The notes: generated by a model from the letters alone, not told the origin. A stretch of DNA of 64,000 bases from Streptomyces sp. NBC_01142 (GCF_026341125.1 NZ_JAPEOR010000002.1:2969001-3033000); one strand, 5' to 3'; shown: positions 55,037 through 64,000, numbered from the stretch's first letter. Made by a program: numbers and translations.

Positions 55037-56602
55037 ATGCTGGACATCCCCTCACGTGTGCGTGTACATGTGGATGCATTGATAGCGGCGCAGAATGACA
55101 TGGGGGTTTGCGATGCTATTGAGCGAAACGCACCAGCTGGAAAGCCGGCTGCCATGAGCGCCCCTCACCTGCCGAAAGTGGCTGGAATCGATTCAGCGGT
55201 TCCGGCACCCGCGCACACTGCCTCGCCCCTGCCCGGCGTCCCTGCCGCACCGGCCCCGCCCGGAGCGGTGATTCAGGACCGGCTGGCCGGCTGGGTCTCC
55301 GACCTGACCACCCTCCACGAACTCACCGAACGACTGGCCCGGACCGGTTCGCTCGAGGACGCCCTCCATGAACTGCTGCGTGCCGGGGCCGCCCTGGTCG
55401 GCGCCCGCCGCGGCATGATCGTCCTCGAACCGCCGCAGGGCCCCGCGCGGGCCGACTGCTTCGAGGGCGGCCGCGGTCCGGCCCTCACCAGAGGCCTCGG
55501 GCTCACCCACGCCGAACTGGGCCATATCGACACGGTGCCCCGCAGCGCGATCGCGTACGGCCGGATTCTGGACGGCCGGATTCCGGACGGCCGCTTCCCC
55601 GACGGACAGCCCGGGCCGACCGGTCCCCCGCAGGCCGTCGCCGATCCCGACCTGCTCGGCGACGAGTCGCTGGACCCCCGCCACCGCGAGGTCGCCGTCC
55701 GTCTCGGATACGCCGCCAGTTACACCCTGCCGCTCACCACCGAGGCGGCCGGCACGCTCGGCGCGGCCTTCTGGCTGTACGACGAGCCGGCCGCCCCGGT
55801 GGAGCGCCAGTGCCACCTCGTCGGCCTCTATATGCGGTACGCAACCGAGCATCTGGCCCGCCTCCTCGAGCTGGAGCACGCCCGCGCCACGGTGGCGACC
55901 GTTGCCGAGGAGCTGCTGCCCAGCAGGCTGCCCCGGGTGCCCGGCGTCCAGCTGGCCGCCCGGCACCGCACAGGTCCGCGCGGCGGCGGCGACTGGTACG
56001 ACGCGCTGCCTCTGCCCGAAGGCGCGCTGGGGCTCGCGGTCGGTTCGGTCAGCGGATCCGGGCCGAGTGCGCTGGCGGCGATGGGGCGGCTGCGCGCCTC
56101 CCTGCGGGCGTACGCCGTGATGGAGGGCGAGGACCCCGTCGCCGTACTCTCCGATCTGGAGCTGCTGCTACGGCTGACCGAGCCCGCCCGTACCGCCACC
56201 GCGCTCTTCGCCTACGCCGAGCCGTCCCGGGGAAAGATGGTGCTGGCCGGGGCGGGGCACACCCCGCCGCTGATCGTGGGCGAGCGGCGCACCGAGTTCG
56301 TCGAGACGTCCCTGTCGGCACCGTTGGGGATGCTCGCCTGCTGGGAGGCGCCGAGCGTGGAGCTCGCGCCCGAGCCCGGAGAAACGGTGCTGCTGTATAC
56401 GGACGGGCTGCTGCGACGTACCGGCGATCCCATGGACCGGGCGTTCGCACGGCTGCACGCGGCGGCGGCGAGCGTGCCCCGGACGGTCCGCGGCGACCCG
56501 GGCGCCATCGCCGACCATGTGCTGCGCACGATGCTGCCCGAAGGCCTGGACCAGGGCGACGATGCCGAGGACGTGGTGCTGCTCGCCGCCCGGTTCGACT
56601 GA
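55037..56602 (+). CDS. GAF-PP2C (SpoIIE-type) Ser/Thr phosphatase
   Basis: The 521-residue regulator has a poorly conserved N-terminus, a GAF sensor domain (about 90-280, DLTTLHELTERLARTGSLED) and a SpoIIE/RsbU phosphatase domain (about 295-515): RTGPRGGGDWYDALPLPEG, SVSGSGPSALAAMGRLRASL and LYTDGLLRRTGDPMD carry metal-binding Asp residues. Such proteins dephosphorylate anti-sigma-factor antagonists. I use ATG 55037 (MLDIPSRVRVHVDALIAAQN) with GGAGC upstream, as in homologues; the longer frame is probably leader. Confidence 0.85.
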   Translation: MLDIPSRVRVHVDALIAAQNDMGVCDAIERNAPAGKPAAMSAPHLPKVAGIDSAVPAPAHTASPLPGVPAAPAPPGAVIQDRLAGWVSDLTTLHELTERLARTGSLEDALHELLRAGAALVGARRGMIVLEPPQGPARADCFEGGRGPALTRGLGLTHAELGHIDTVPRSAIAYGRILDGRIPDGRFPDGQPGPTGPPQAVADPDLLGDESLDPRHREVAVRLGYAASYTLPLTTEAAGTLGAAFWLYDEPAAPVERQCHLVGLYMRYATEHLARLLELEHARATVATVAEELLPSRLPRVPGVQLAARHRTGPRGGGDWYDALPLPEGALGLAVGSVSGSGPSALAAMGRLRASLRAYAVMEGEDPVAVLSDLELLLRLTEPARTATALFAYAEPSRGKMVLAGAGHTPPLIVGERRTEFVETSLSAPLGMLACWEAPSVELAPEPGETVLLYTDGLLRRTGDPMDRAFARLHAAAASVPRTVRGDPGAIADHVLRTMLPEGLDQGDDAEDVVLLAARFD

Positions 56603-56691
56603 CTCCTCACACGTTGTCCACAGGGCTCGGGGCCGTCTTCCCGTCGCACATACGATGGTGAGGTCACCCCTACGAACGTAGGGGAGGTCCA

Positions 56692-58194
56692 GTGTCGTAT
56701 CAGGAAGGCCGACAGGCCCAGGAGGCAGACGTGGCCCAGGAGCTCACCCCGGAGACCCCGGAGACCCCGGAAGAAGAGCAGCCGATCAAGCAGCGCAAGA
56801 ACGGCCTGTACCCGGGCGTGTCCGACGAGCTCGCCGAGAACATGACGAGCGGCTGGGCCGACACCGAGCTGCGCGATCTGAAGCCCATCGCGCAGGCCTC
56901 GCAGACCGCCGCCCGCCGTACCGCGCTCTCGGCGCGCTTCCCCGGCGAGCGTCTGGTGATCCCCGCGGGACATATCAAGACCCGCTCCAATGACACCGAG
57001 TACGCCTTCCGCGCCTCGACGGAGTACGCCTACCTCACCGGCGACCAGTCCGAGGACGGTGTCCTGGTGCTGGAGCCCAAGGACGGCGGGCACCGGGCCA
57101 CCGTCTACCTGCTGCCGCGCTCCAACCGCGAGGACGGCGAGTTCTGGCTCTCGGGCCAGGGCGAGCTGTGGGTCGGCCGCCGCCACTCCCTCGCCGAGGC
57201 CGAGCAGCTGCTGGGCATCCCTGCCAAGGATGTGCGCGAGCTGGCCGAACAGCTGCGCGAGGCCACCGGCCCGGTGCGCAATGTCCGCGGCCACGACGCC
57301 GGTATCGAGTCCGCCCTGACCGACAAGGTCACCGCGGAGCGCGACGACGAGCTGCGCGTCTACCTCTCCGAGGCGCGTGCCGTGAAGGACGAGTTCGAGA
57401 TCGGCGAGCTGCAGAAGGCGTGCGATTCCACCGCGCGCGGCTTCGAGGACGTCGTCAGGATCCTGGACAAGGCCGAGGCGACCAGCGAGCGCTACATCGA
57501 GGGCACCTTCTTCCTGCGCGCCCGTGTCGAGGGCAACGACATCGGCTACGGCTCGATCTGCGCGGCGGGCCCGCACGCCACGACCCTGCACTGGGTGCGC
57601 AACGACGGCCCGGTCCGCTCCGGCGAGCTGCTGCTGCTGGACGCCGGCGTGGAGACCCACACCCTCTACACCGCCGACATCACGCGCACCCTGCCGATCA
57701 ACGGCCGCTTCAACGAGCTCCAGCGCAAGATCTACGACGCGGTGTACGAGTCGCAGGAGGCGGGCATCGCGGCGGTGAAGCCGGGAGCCAAGTACCGCGA
57801 CTTCCACGACGCCTCGCAGCGTGTGCTCGCCGAGAAGCTCGTCGAGTGGGGTCTGGTCGAGGGCCCGGTGGAGCGCGTGCTCGAGCTGGGCCTGCAGCGC
57901 CGCTGGACGCTGCACGGCACCGGCCACATGCTCGGCATGGATGTCCACGACTGCGCGGCCGCGCGCACCGAGGCGTACGTCGACGGGACGCTGGAGCCGG
58001 GCATGTGTCTGACGGTGGAGCCCGGGCTCTACTTCCAGGCGGACGATCTGACGGTGCCGGAGGAGTACCGCGGCATCGGCGTCCGGATCGAGGACGACAT
58101 CCTGGTCACCGAGGACGGCAACAGGAACCTGTCGGCGGCGCTGCCGCGGCAGGCCGACGAGATCGAGGCATGGATGGCCTCGCTCAAGGGCTGA
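56692..58194 (+). CDS. pepP: Xaa-Pro aminopeptidase P
   Basis: The 500-residue cytoplasmic enzyme removes N-terminal residues preceding proline. After an acidic N-terminus come the creatinase-type N-domain (about 60-225) and the pita-bread catalytic domain with dinuclear metal ligands D317, D329, H412, E443 and E467 (LLLDAGVETHTLYTADITRT, GTGHMLGMDVHD, TVEPGLY, RIEDD). The length fits. It starts at GTG 56692 and ends at a strong convergent terminator. Confidence 0.93.
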   Translation: MSYQEGRQAQEADVAQELTPETPETPEEEQPIKQRKNGLYPGVSDELAENMTSGWADTELRDLKPIAQASQTAARRTALSARFPGERLVIPAGHIKTRSNDTEYAFRASTEYAYLTGDQSEDGVLVLEPKDGGHRATVYLLPRSNREDGEFWLSGQGELWVGRRHSLAEAEQLLGIPAKDVRELAEQLREATGPVRNVRGHDAGIESALTDKVTAERDDELRVYLSEARAVKDEFEIGELQKACDSTARGFEDVVRILDKAEATSERYIEGTFFLRARVEGNDIGYGSICAAGPHATTLHWVRNDGPVRSGELLLLDAGVETHTLYTADITRTLPINGRFNELQRKIYDAVYESQEAGIAAVKPGAKYRDFHDASQRVLAEKLVEWGLVEGPVERVLELGLQRRWTLHGTGHMLGMDVHDCAAARTEAYVDGTLEPGMCLTVEPGLYFQADDLTVPEEYRGIGVRIEDDILVTEDGNRNLSAALPRQADEIEAWMASLKG

Positions 58195-58223
58195 CCGCCG
58201 CACCTCGCGCCTTTCGCACTCCC

Positions 58224-58262
58224 GCCGGCCGACGGGGCCCGCCACGGGCCCCGTCGGCCGGC
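58224..58262. terminator. 17-bp-stem terminator between convergent genes
   Basis: GCCGGCCGACGGGGCCC pairs with GGGCCCCGTCGGCCGGC across a 5-nt loop, between pepP and the reverse ATPase gene. Confidence 0.85.
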
Positions 58263-58318
58263 TCTGCTGTGCGCGCACCCGGGCACGAGCCCTGCGGCCT
58301 ATGCGCTGCGGCTCTCGC

Positions 58319-58843
58319 TCATGACGCGACGAGCGGCGCGTCCTCGCGCCATTTGAGGATCTTGTCGAAGCTGACCACCGCGCCGTGCCCCGGCCGGTTG
58401 CGGAAGTGGACATGGTCGGCGAGCTGCTCGATCAGACAGAGTCCGCGGCCGCCCTCCGCGATGGCCGCGACGGCGGCGGTGGTCGGCGTCGATGTGGTCG
58501 CTGCCGTTGCCGTGGTGGCCGCCATTGCCGCTGACTGGGCCGCGGTGTGCGCGCACTGTCCGCCGCGCCGGGCCGGGAAGCCAGGACCGGAATCCGCGAC
58601 CTCGATACGGCACGTCTCTCCGTCCAGATACGCCGTCACCCGGTACGCCGCCGAGGCCTCACCTGCCCCCTGGTCGCCCCCGTGCTCCACGGCGTTCGCA
58701 CAAGCCTCGCTGAGCGCGACCGAGAGGTCGTACGAAACGTCCGGATCAACCCCCGCGGTCTCCATGGTCCCGAGCAGCAGACGGCGAGCCAGCGGGACGC
58801 TCGCGGCTTCGCGCCGCAAGTGGAGAGACCACCAGATGCTCAT
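58319..58843 (-). CDS. RsbW-like anti-sigma regulatory ATPase
   Basis: The 174-residue GHKL kinase begins MSIWWSLHLRREAASVPLAR, has the N-box LSEACANAVEHGGD (about 46-59), G1 IEVADSGPGFPARRG and G2 EGGRGLCLIEQLADHVHF, separated by an unusual Ala/Thr-rich insert of about 35 residues (AAQSAAMAATTATAATTSTP). It is typical of switch-protein kinases binding sigma factors. The start 58843 is chosen over the longer frame because MSIWW is the common homologue start. The insert is odd and may be a disordered lid extension. Confidence 0.8.
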   Translation of the reverse strand: MSIWWSLHLRREAASVPLARRLLLGTMETAGVDPDVSYDLSVALSEACANAVEHGGDQGAGEASAAYRVTAYLDGETCRIEVADSGPGFPARRGGQCAHTAAQSAAMAATTATAATTSTPTTAAVAAIAEGGRGLCLIEQLADHVHFRNRPGHGAVVSFDKILKWREDAPLVAS

Positions 58844-59035
58844 GCTCCAGCCTCCTGGCTGCGGCTCGACATACCGATACGTATTGCCGCAAGACACGGT
58901 CGGTAAGCACAGACTTACTGTGATAGCGCTCATTCGGCGGATGTGCGCGCCGCGGAGGCCGGTGTATGTCAGCAAAGGGGATCTTCCGGACCTGGCGTAT
59001 GGGCGAACCCGGCGCAGTGCGATGATGACCCGGCC

Positions 59036-59818
59036 ATGTCGTCCATCCCCATTGCACGCGCCGGAGCCGGTCTGTGGCTGCTGAGGGCCGCGGTGTTCAC
59101 CGCGGTCTGTGTCGTGCTGTCCGCGACGGGACATGTGCTGGCCGCCTGCGCGGCCGTCCCCTGGTGGACCCTGGCACTCGGCTTCCTCGGGGTGTTCGCC
59201 CTGGTCGCGCCGTTCGCCGGACGGGAGCGCTCACTACCGTCCATCGCCGCCGCGCTGACCGTCGGACAGCTCGCGCTGCACGCTCTGTTCGGGCTCGGGC
59301 AGAACCGGCTGCGGCTGGCCCCGACGGCCGACGACGCGCTGATCAGGATGGCGGCGAAGCTGGTGTGCGGGGCGGGCGTCTCGTCCATCAGTCCCACCGA
59401 GGCGCACCGGATCGTGAGGACAGCGGGCATCGACCCTGCTGCGCACAGCTCCCATGCCCCGCTGGCGGAGGCCGCCGCAGCGCCCGCGCTACTGCCCACC
59501 CTCCCCATGGTGCTCGGCCATCTGCTGGCCGCGGTCGCGACCGGCTGGCTGCTGCGGCGTGGGGACCGGGCGCTGGGCCGGCTCATCCGGCTGTCGGCCG
59601 ACTCGGCCCATGAGCTGGCCGAGGGTGCGCGGTTGCGTGCGCTGCGGGCCGCGCTCGCTCTCGTACGGACGCTGCTCACCGGCCTCCAGGGGGCGCCCGC
59701 GGTGGATCCGCGCGCTCCCCGGCCGTCGTCCGACCCACCACTGGCGCCCGCGGCAGAAGCACTCCAGCACTCGGTGATCAGGCGCGGGCCCCCCGGACAC
59801 TTCGCTCTCGCAGCCTGA
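59036..59818 (+). CDS. Membrane protein, hypothetical
   Basis: The 260-residue protein has about five TM helices (LWLLRAAVFTAVCVVLSATG, WWTLALGFLGVFALVAPFAG, IAAALTVGQLALHALFG, LPMVLGHLLAAVATGWLLR) and a basic cytoplasmic C-terminus. It has the look of a Streptomyces copper-cluster integral protein whose homologues sit next to ycnI. No motif defines a function. Confidence 0.7.
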   Translation: MSSIPIARAGAGLWLLRAAVFTAVCVVLSATGHVLAACAAVPWWTLALGFLGVFALVAPFAGRERSLPSIAAALTVGQLALHALFGLGQNRLRLAPTADDALIRMAAKLVCGAGVSSISPTEAHRIVRTAGIDPAAHSSHAPLAEAAAAPALLPTLPMVLGHLLAAVATGWLLRRGDRALGRLIRLSADSAHELAEGARLRALRAALALVRTLLTGLQGAPAVDPRAPRPSSDPPLAPAAEALQHSVIRRGPPGHFALAA

Positions 59819-59912
59819 CGCGGCCCACTCGACGGGAGTGGTGTCGCGGTGCCCGCGCACCCATGTGCCCGGCACACACCCACCTTTTCTGATCTGTGGA
59901 GTGTCCACTGCC

Positions 59913-60656
59913 ATGAACGTCACCCGCATCGCGCTCGCGACCGGCGTCGCCGCCACCTCCGTCCTGCTGCTCTCCGGCACCGCCTTCGCACACGTCAGCG
60001 TGCAGCCGCAGGGCGAGGCGGCCAAGGGCGGTTACGCCACCGTCAACTTCAAGGTCCCCAACGAGCGCGACGACGCCTCGACCGTGAAGCTCGAGGTCAA
60101 CCTCCCCACCGAGCACCCGCTGGCCTCCGTGATGCCGCAGCCCGTGCCCGGCTGGAAGGTCGAGGTCACCAAGTCCAAGCTGGCCAAGCCGCTCGAGGTG
60201 CACGGCAAGCAGATCACCGAGGCGGTCTCCAAGGTCACCTGGACCGCGGACAGTTCCAAGATCGGGCCCGGCCAGTTCCAGCAGTTCCCGCTCTCGCTCG
60301 GCCGGCTCCCCGAGGACGCCGACCAGATGGTGTTCAAGGCCCTGCAGACGTACGACAACAAGGAAGTCGTGCGCTGGATCGAGGAGCCGAAGGAGGGCGG
60401 CGAGGAGCCCGAGTCCCCGGCGCCGGTCCTGCAGCTGTCGGCCGCCACCGAGGACCACCACGGCGGCGGGGCAAGGGATGCGTCCGCCAAGGACGACGCC
60501 AAGAACGCCGGGCACGCCGAGGACAAGAAGTCCCAGGCGGCATCCGACGACAGCAGCGACTCCACCGCCCGCGTCCTGGGCATCGTCGGCATCCTCGTCG
60601 GCGCCGCGGGTCTCGCCTTCGGCATCGTGGCCGGCCGCCGCCGCGCCGGCGCCTGA
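59913..60656 (+). CDS. YcnI-family copper-binding protein
   Basis: The 247-residue exported protein has a signal peptide cut before H27 (AFA-HVSVQPQGEAAKGGY). The N-terminal His is the known Cu(II) ligand of YcnI (DUF1775) proteins, with further residues from the beta-sandwich (Trp in PGWKVEVT). A disordered His/Asp/Lys-rich linker (about 185-215) leads to one C-terminal TM helix (VLGIVGILVGAAGLAFGIVA). It is the first copper gene of the operon ycnI-sco-pcuAC-copCD-dyp. Confidence 0.87.
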   Translation: MNVTRIALATGVAATSVLLLSGTAFAHVSVQPQGEAAKGGYATVNFKVPNERDDASTVKLEVNLPTEHPLASVMPQPVPGWKVEVTKSKLAKPLEVHGKQITEAVSKVTWTADSSKIGPGQFQQFPLSLGRLPEDADQMVFKALQTYDNKEVVRWIEEPKEGGEEPESPAPVLQLSAATEDHHGGGARDASAKDDAKNAGHAEDKKSQAASDDSSDSTARVLGIVGILVGAAGLAFGIVAGRRRAGA

Positions 60657-60739
60657 CGGCGATCCTCGTGACGCGTCACCGGACGCGGCACCTGACGCGC
60701 CATCTGACGCCTCGTACATCACATTTGGGACATTTCTCC

Positions 60740-61396
60740 ATGCGCAAGAAGACTGTGCTCGCGGCCGCGCTCGTCGTGGCCGCCGGGCTCACCCTGCCCG
60801 CCTGCGGCACCGGCGACGACTCCCCCAAGAGTCCCGTCACCGATGTCTCCGCCGAGGCGAAGACCCGGGCCGCGACGGTGCTCGACCGCCCGTTCACCAA
60901 GCCGGACCTGGTTCTGACCGACACTCGCGGCAAGAAGTACGACCTGCGCGAGCAGACCAAGGGCAAGCCGACGCTGATCTACTTCGGCTACACACACTGC
61001 CCCGACGTCTGCCCGCTGACGATGAGCAACATCGCCATCGCCAAGAAGAAGCTCCCCAAGGCCGACCAGGACAAACTCCAGGTCGTCTTCGTCACCACCG
61101 ATCCGGAGCGAGACACCCCGGCCGAGCTCGCCAAGTGGCTGCCCAGCGCGGGCGACCCGTCCTTCACCGGTCTCACCGGCGACTTCCCCACCATCCAGGC
61201 GGGCGCACGCCAGATCGGCATCGGCATCGACCCGCCGCAGAAGAAGAAGGACGGCTCGGTCGTCTCCATGCACGGCGCGCAGGTCATCGCGTTCTCCCCG
61301 AAGACCGACGGGGGCTATGTCCTGTACGACGATGACACCAGGGCCGAGGAGTTCGCCAAGGATCTGCCGAAGCTCGTCCGTGGGGAGAACCCGTGA
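60740..61396 (+). CDS. sco: Sco1/SenC copper chaperone lipoprotein
   Basis: The 218-residue lipoprotein (lipobox LPAC, C22) has a thioredoxin fold with the CPDVC copper site (C87, C91) and the third ligand H178 (SMHGAQV). It delivers copper to cytochrome c oxidase CuA and, in S. lividans, to other extracellular copper enzymes. It starts at ATG 60740 and overlaps the PCuAC gene by 4 bp (GTGA). Confidence 0.93.
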   Translation: MRKKTVLAAALVVAAGLTLPACGTGDDSPKSPVTDVSAEAKTRAATVLDRPFTKPDLVLTDTRGKKYDLREQTKGKPTLIYFGYTHCPDVCPLTMSNIAIAKKKLPKADQDKLQVVFVTTDPERDTPAELAKWLPSAGDPSFTGLTGDFPTIQAGARQIGIGIDPPQKKKDGSVVSMHGAQVIAFSPKTDGGYVLYDDDTRAEEFAKDLPKLVRGENP

Positions 61397-61860
61397 ACCG
61401 CCGCACCACCCTCGCCCGCACCACCCTCGTCGCCTTCATAGCCCTGAGCGCGGGGCCGGCGCTGGCGGGCTGCTCGTCCTCGGCCGGCGGCGAGCCCGCA
61501 TTGAAGGTCAGCGGCGCGTTCATGCCGCAGCCCGTCGACGACATGGCTGCCGGGTTTCTGAGGGTCGAGAACAGCGGCGGCACCGCGGACCGGCTCACCT
61601 CGGTCACCAGCGACATCTCCGACGACGTCACGATCCACGAGACGAAGAACCAGAAGATGCAGCGGGTGAAGTCCTTCGACGTCCCCGCGGACGGCGAACT
61701 CGATCTTGAGCGCGGTGGGAACCACATCATGTTCATGAAGCTCAAGCAGAAGCCGGAGCAGGGCCAGAAGGTCGCCGTGGAGCTGCACTTCGAGAAGTCC
61801 GACCCGATCACGGTTGAGCTTCCCGTCAAGGAGTCCACGTACAACCCGAAGAAGCACTGA
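61393..61860 (+). CDS. PCu(A)C extracellular copper chaperone lipoprotein
   Basis: The 155-residue lipoprotein (LAGC, C27) carries the copper site H-x6-M...H-x-M: H82, M89, H111 and M113 in IHETKNQKMQRV and GGNHIMFMKL. It binds Cu(I) outside the cell and passes it to Sco; in S. lividans the homologue (ECuC) works with Sco. It starts on the sco stop. Confidence 0.92.
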   Translation: MNRRTTLARTTLVAFIALSAGPALAGCSSSAGGEPALKVSGAFMPQPVDDMAAGFLRVENSGGTADRLTSVTSDISDDVTIHETKNQKMQRVKSFDVPADGELDLERGGNHIMFMKLKQKPEQGQKVAVELHFEKSDPITVELPVKESTYNPKKH

Positions 61861-61883
61861 GCACTGAGGGGACCGACTACTCC

Positions 61884-63827
61884 ATGACAGCCACCGCCCC
61901 GCGCCTCGGCCCATCCCCGGCACGGCTGCTGCTCGCCGCGGCCGTGCTCCTGGGCACGCTCCTCGGCGCACTTCTGGCCGGCGCAAGCCCCGCGTCGGCC
62001 CACGCCGCGCTGACCGGGAGCAACCCGAAGGACGGGGCGGTGGTCGCCACCGCCCCCAAGGACGTCACGCTCACCTTCTCCGAGCAGATCGCCATGGGCG
62101 ACAACTCGATCCGGGTCCTCGAACCCAGCGGCAAACGCGCCGACAAGGCCAAGGTCCGTGACCTCGGCACCGGCGGCAAGGTCGTCTACGGCGTCGATCT
62201 GCACGCCGGCCTGCCCACCGGCACCTACACCGTGGCCTGGCAGGCCGTCTCCGCCGACAGCCACCCCGTCTCGGGCGCCTTCACCTTCTCCATCGGAGCG
62301 CCGTCCAAGACCACCGTCGCCCTGCCCGAGCAGAAGGCCGGCGGAGGCGTGGTCGGCGCCCTCTACGACATCGCGCGCTACGCCTCGTACACCGGCTTCA
62401 TCCTGCTCACCGGCGGCGCGGCCTTCGTCCTCGCGTGCTGGCGGCGCGGCGCCTCCGTACGCTCCCTGCAGCGCCTGGTCGTACGGGGCTGGCTGACCCT
62501 CACCGCCGCCACCCTCGCGATGCTGCTGCTGCGCACCCCCTACACCGGCTCCGGCTCACTGGCGGACGCCTTCGATCTCGGTGGGCTGAGCGACGTCCTG
62601 GAGACCAAGACCGGGGCCGCACTCGTGTCCCGGCTGCTGCTGCTCGGGGCCGCCGCGCTGTTCGTCGCCGTCCTCTTCGGGACGTACGCGAAGCGGGAGG
62701 ACGAGACCGAGAAGAATGACCTCACCTTCGGCCTCACCATCGGCGGGACCGTCGTCGCGGCGGGAATCGCCGCAACCTGGGCACTCTCGGAGCATGCTTC
62801 GACCGGCATTCAGCCCGGCCTCGCAATGCCCGTGGACGTACTGCATCTGCTGGCCGTGGCGGCCTGGCTCGGCGGTCTGGCGGCACTGCTGACCGCGCTC
62901 TACCGGGCGCCGTCGATCGAGCGGGCCGCGGTACGACGGTTCTCCGGGCTCGCGTTCGGCAGCGTCGTGGTCCTCACCGCGACCGGGCTCTACCAGTCCT
63001 GGCGGCAGGTCGGCTCCTGGTCGGCGCTGACCGGGACGTCGTACGGGCAACTGCTGCTGCTCAAGGTGGGCCTGGTCGCCGTCATGGTCGCCGTCGCGTG
63101 GATCTCGCGGCGGTGGACCTCACAGCTGGGGGAAGTGACGGCGGACGAGACCGAGCGGGAACCGGTCACCGTCCCCGAGACGACGGCAGAAGCGACAGAA
63201 GAAACAGAGGCGGCCAAGGCGGCGGGGCCGTCGGAGGCAGCGGCCCCAGGGCGGGCCGCTCAACTCGCGCGCCAGAAGGCCGCGGTAGCGACCGCCCGGA
63301 AGAACAAGGACCGGGAAGCCGACCCCGAGCGTTCCGGACTGCGCCGCTCCGTGCTGGCCGAGGCGGGGGTCGCGGTGGTCCTGCTCGCCGTGACGACCGT
63401 ACTGACGGCCACCGAACCGGGCCGTACCGAAGAAGAGGCGGCCAAGGCGGGCGACGGCAGCCAGGCGGCCGCCTCCGTGCCCGAGGGGCCCACCAAGATC
63501 AAGCTGCCCTTCGACACCGGCGGCCAGAACGGCAAGGGCACCGTACGCCTCAGTCTCGACCCGGCCCGCTCCGGCGCCAACGAGATGGACATCCGGCTCG
63601 ACAGCCCGGACGGAAAGCCGCTGGACGCCGCGGAGGTGAAGGTCGCCTTCACCCTCAAGGCCAAGGAGATCGGCCCGCTGCCGATCGTTCCCGACCGCCT
63701 CGCCAAGGGACACTGGAGCGCGCCCGTGGTCCAGATCCCGATGCCCGGCGACTGGGAGGTCAAGGTGACCGTACGGACCTCCGACATCGACCAGACGACC
63801 ATCGACAAGAACGTGAAGATCGGCTGA
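61884..63827 (+). CDS. CopC-CopD fusion copper protein
   Basis: The 647-residue protein has a signal peptide, a CopC domain starting at mature H40 (SAHAALTGSNPKDG) with copper ligands D125/H127 (SADSHPVSG), a CopD domain of about eight TM helices (150-420), a charged Ala/Glu-rich loop (430-490), one more TM and a C-terminal YtkA-like beta domain (530-640). It likely imports copper across the membrane. Fusion of CopC and CopD is common in actinobacteria. Confidence 0.88.
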   Translation: MTATAPRLGPSPARLLLAAAVLLGTLLGALLAGASPASAHAALTGSNPKDGAVVATAPKDVTLTFSEQIAMGDNSIRVLEPSGKRADKAKVRDLGTGGKVVYGVDLHAGLPTGTYTVAWQAVSADSHPVSGAFTFSIGAPSKTTVALPEQKAGGGVVGALYDIARYASYTGFILLTGGAAFVLACWRRGASVRSLQRLVVRGWLTLTAATLAMLLLRTPYTGSGSLADAFDLGGLSDVLETKTGAALVSRLLLLGAAALFVAVLFGTYAKREDETEKNDLTFGLTIGGTVVAAGIAATWALSEHASTGIQPGLAMPVDVLHLLAVAAWLGGLAALLTALYRAPSIERAAVRRFSGLAFGSVVVLTATGLYQSWRQVGSWSALTGTSYGQLLLLKVGLVAVMVAVAWISRRWTSQLGEVTADETEREPVTVPETTAEATEETEAAKAAGPSEAAAPGRAAQLARQKAAVATARKNKDREADPERSGLRRSVLAEAGVAVVLLAVTTVLTATEPGRTEEEAAKAGDGSQAAASVPEGPTKIKLPFDTGGQNGKGTVRLSLDPARSGANEMDIRLDSPDGKPLDAAEVKVAFTLKAKEIGPLPIVPDRLAKGHWSAPVVQIPMPGDWEVKVTVRTSDIDQTTIDKNVKIG

Positions 63828-63834
63828 CGTACCC

Positions 63835-64000
63835 GTGAGTGACCGTGCGAGTGATCCCGTGAATGCCGCGGTGAGTGACCCTGCGAATGCCCCTGGGGAT
63901 GCCTGTGGCCGTGTCCCCGGCAATGTCCCCGGGAGTGAAACGGACATCTCCCGGCGACGGCTGCTCGGTACCGTGGGCGCGGCCGGTCTTGTGCTGGGTG
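63835..64000 (+). CDS. Dyp-type haem peroxidase (DtpA-like), 5' part only
   Basis: Only the first ~55 codons lie in the window. A degenerate repeat-like leader is followed by ISRRRLLGTVGAAGLVLG, a Tat signal (twin Arg). The position after copCD matches the Streptomyces DtpA gene, whose product is a Tat-exported haem peroxidase that works with copper enzymes. The start is GTG 63835, 7 bp after the copCD stop. The GTGAGTGACC-like pieces repeat in the leader. Confidence 0.7.
   Translation, partial: MSDRASDPVNAAVSDPANAPGDACGRVPGNVPGSETDISRRRLLGTVGAAGLVLG

Noticed and set aside
63835..63900. GTGAGTGACC-like repeats as a regulatory array
   Set aside because: They encode the low-complexity start of the Tat signal peptide (Ser-Asp-Pro/Ala), so coding explains them.
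1..64000. CRISPR arrays
   Set aside because: No regularly spaced identical repeats of 24-40 bp with unique spacers. The tandem repeats seen have 8-12 bp units without spacers.

Overview
The DNA is very GC-rich, with strong G/C third-position bias, many GTG starts, 4-bp stop/start overlaps, a tRNA-Ser with the long variable arm, and families typical of Streptomyces (DUF5926, SpoIIE/PP2C-type phosphatase, LAxTG surface protein, Sco-PCuAC-CopCD-Dyp copper operon). The window is best read as a Streptomyces (or close relative) chromosome carrying the right-hand ~34.45 kb of an integrated siphovirus-type prophage.

Positions 1-34,460 are prophage. In order: a C5-cytosine methyltransferase whose reading frame overlaps a second recognisable protein in another frame; a replication/early block (DnaD-like protein, zinc-ribbon proteins, HNH nuclease, SSB and several unknowns) with two candidate operator regions; a DNA packaging and head module (small and large terminase, portal, MuF-like head protein, scaffold, capsid, connectors); a tail module with a -1 programmed frameshift (GGGAAAA), tape measure, Dit, baseplate and fibre proteins; and lysis genes (amidase and two small membrane proteins). 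Two reverse-strand membrane-protein genes are inserted as morons in the head module; the second lies inside a perfect 22-bp inverted repeat.

Between the lysis genes and the right prophage end sits a graspetide (ATP-grasp-modified RiPP) cluster: a divergent XRE/TPR regulator, a conserved small protein, a 39-aa membrane protein, a 73-aa precursor, an ATP-grasp ligase, a PCMT-type methyltransferase and two overlapping 29-aa membrane microproteins. It appears to be lysogenic-conversion cargo. The right boundary interrupts an acyl-CoA synthetase gene: only its first ~75 codons remain on the host side (34,431-34,679). The integrase is not in the window and should lie to the left.

Positions 34,460-64,000 are host chromosome: a SigE-family ECF sigma factor; a five-gene acyl-CoA degradation operon with the same gene content as the mycobacterial igr cholesterol side-chain operon (two acyl-CoA dehydrogenases, MaoC/DUF35 fusion, MaoC, Ltp2-like thiolase); a stretch with damaged genes (double-frameshifted small secreted protein, frameshifted prim-pol gene behind a LexA-like box, IS remnant); an LAxTG surface protein; tRNA-Ser(TGA); a DoxX/amidohydrolase divergent pair; an HtrA protease; glycerophosphodiesterase; regulatory ATPase and phosphatase proteins; aminopeptidase P; and a periplasmic copper-handling operon running off the right edge into a Dyp-type peroxidase. 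A CTGAC-N5-GTCAG palindrome occurs upstream of the igr-like operon and twice between doxX and the amidohydrolase, suggesting one TetR-type regulator controls both.
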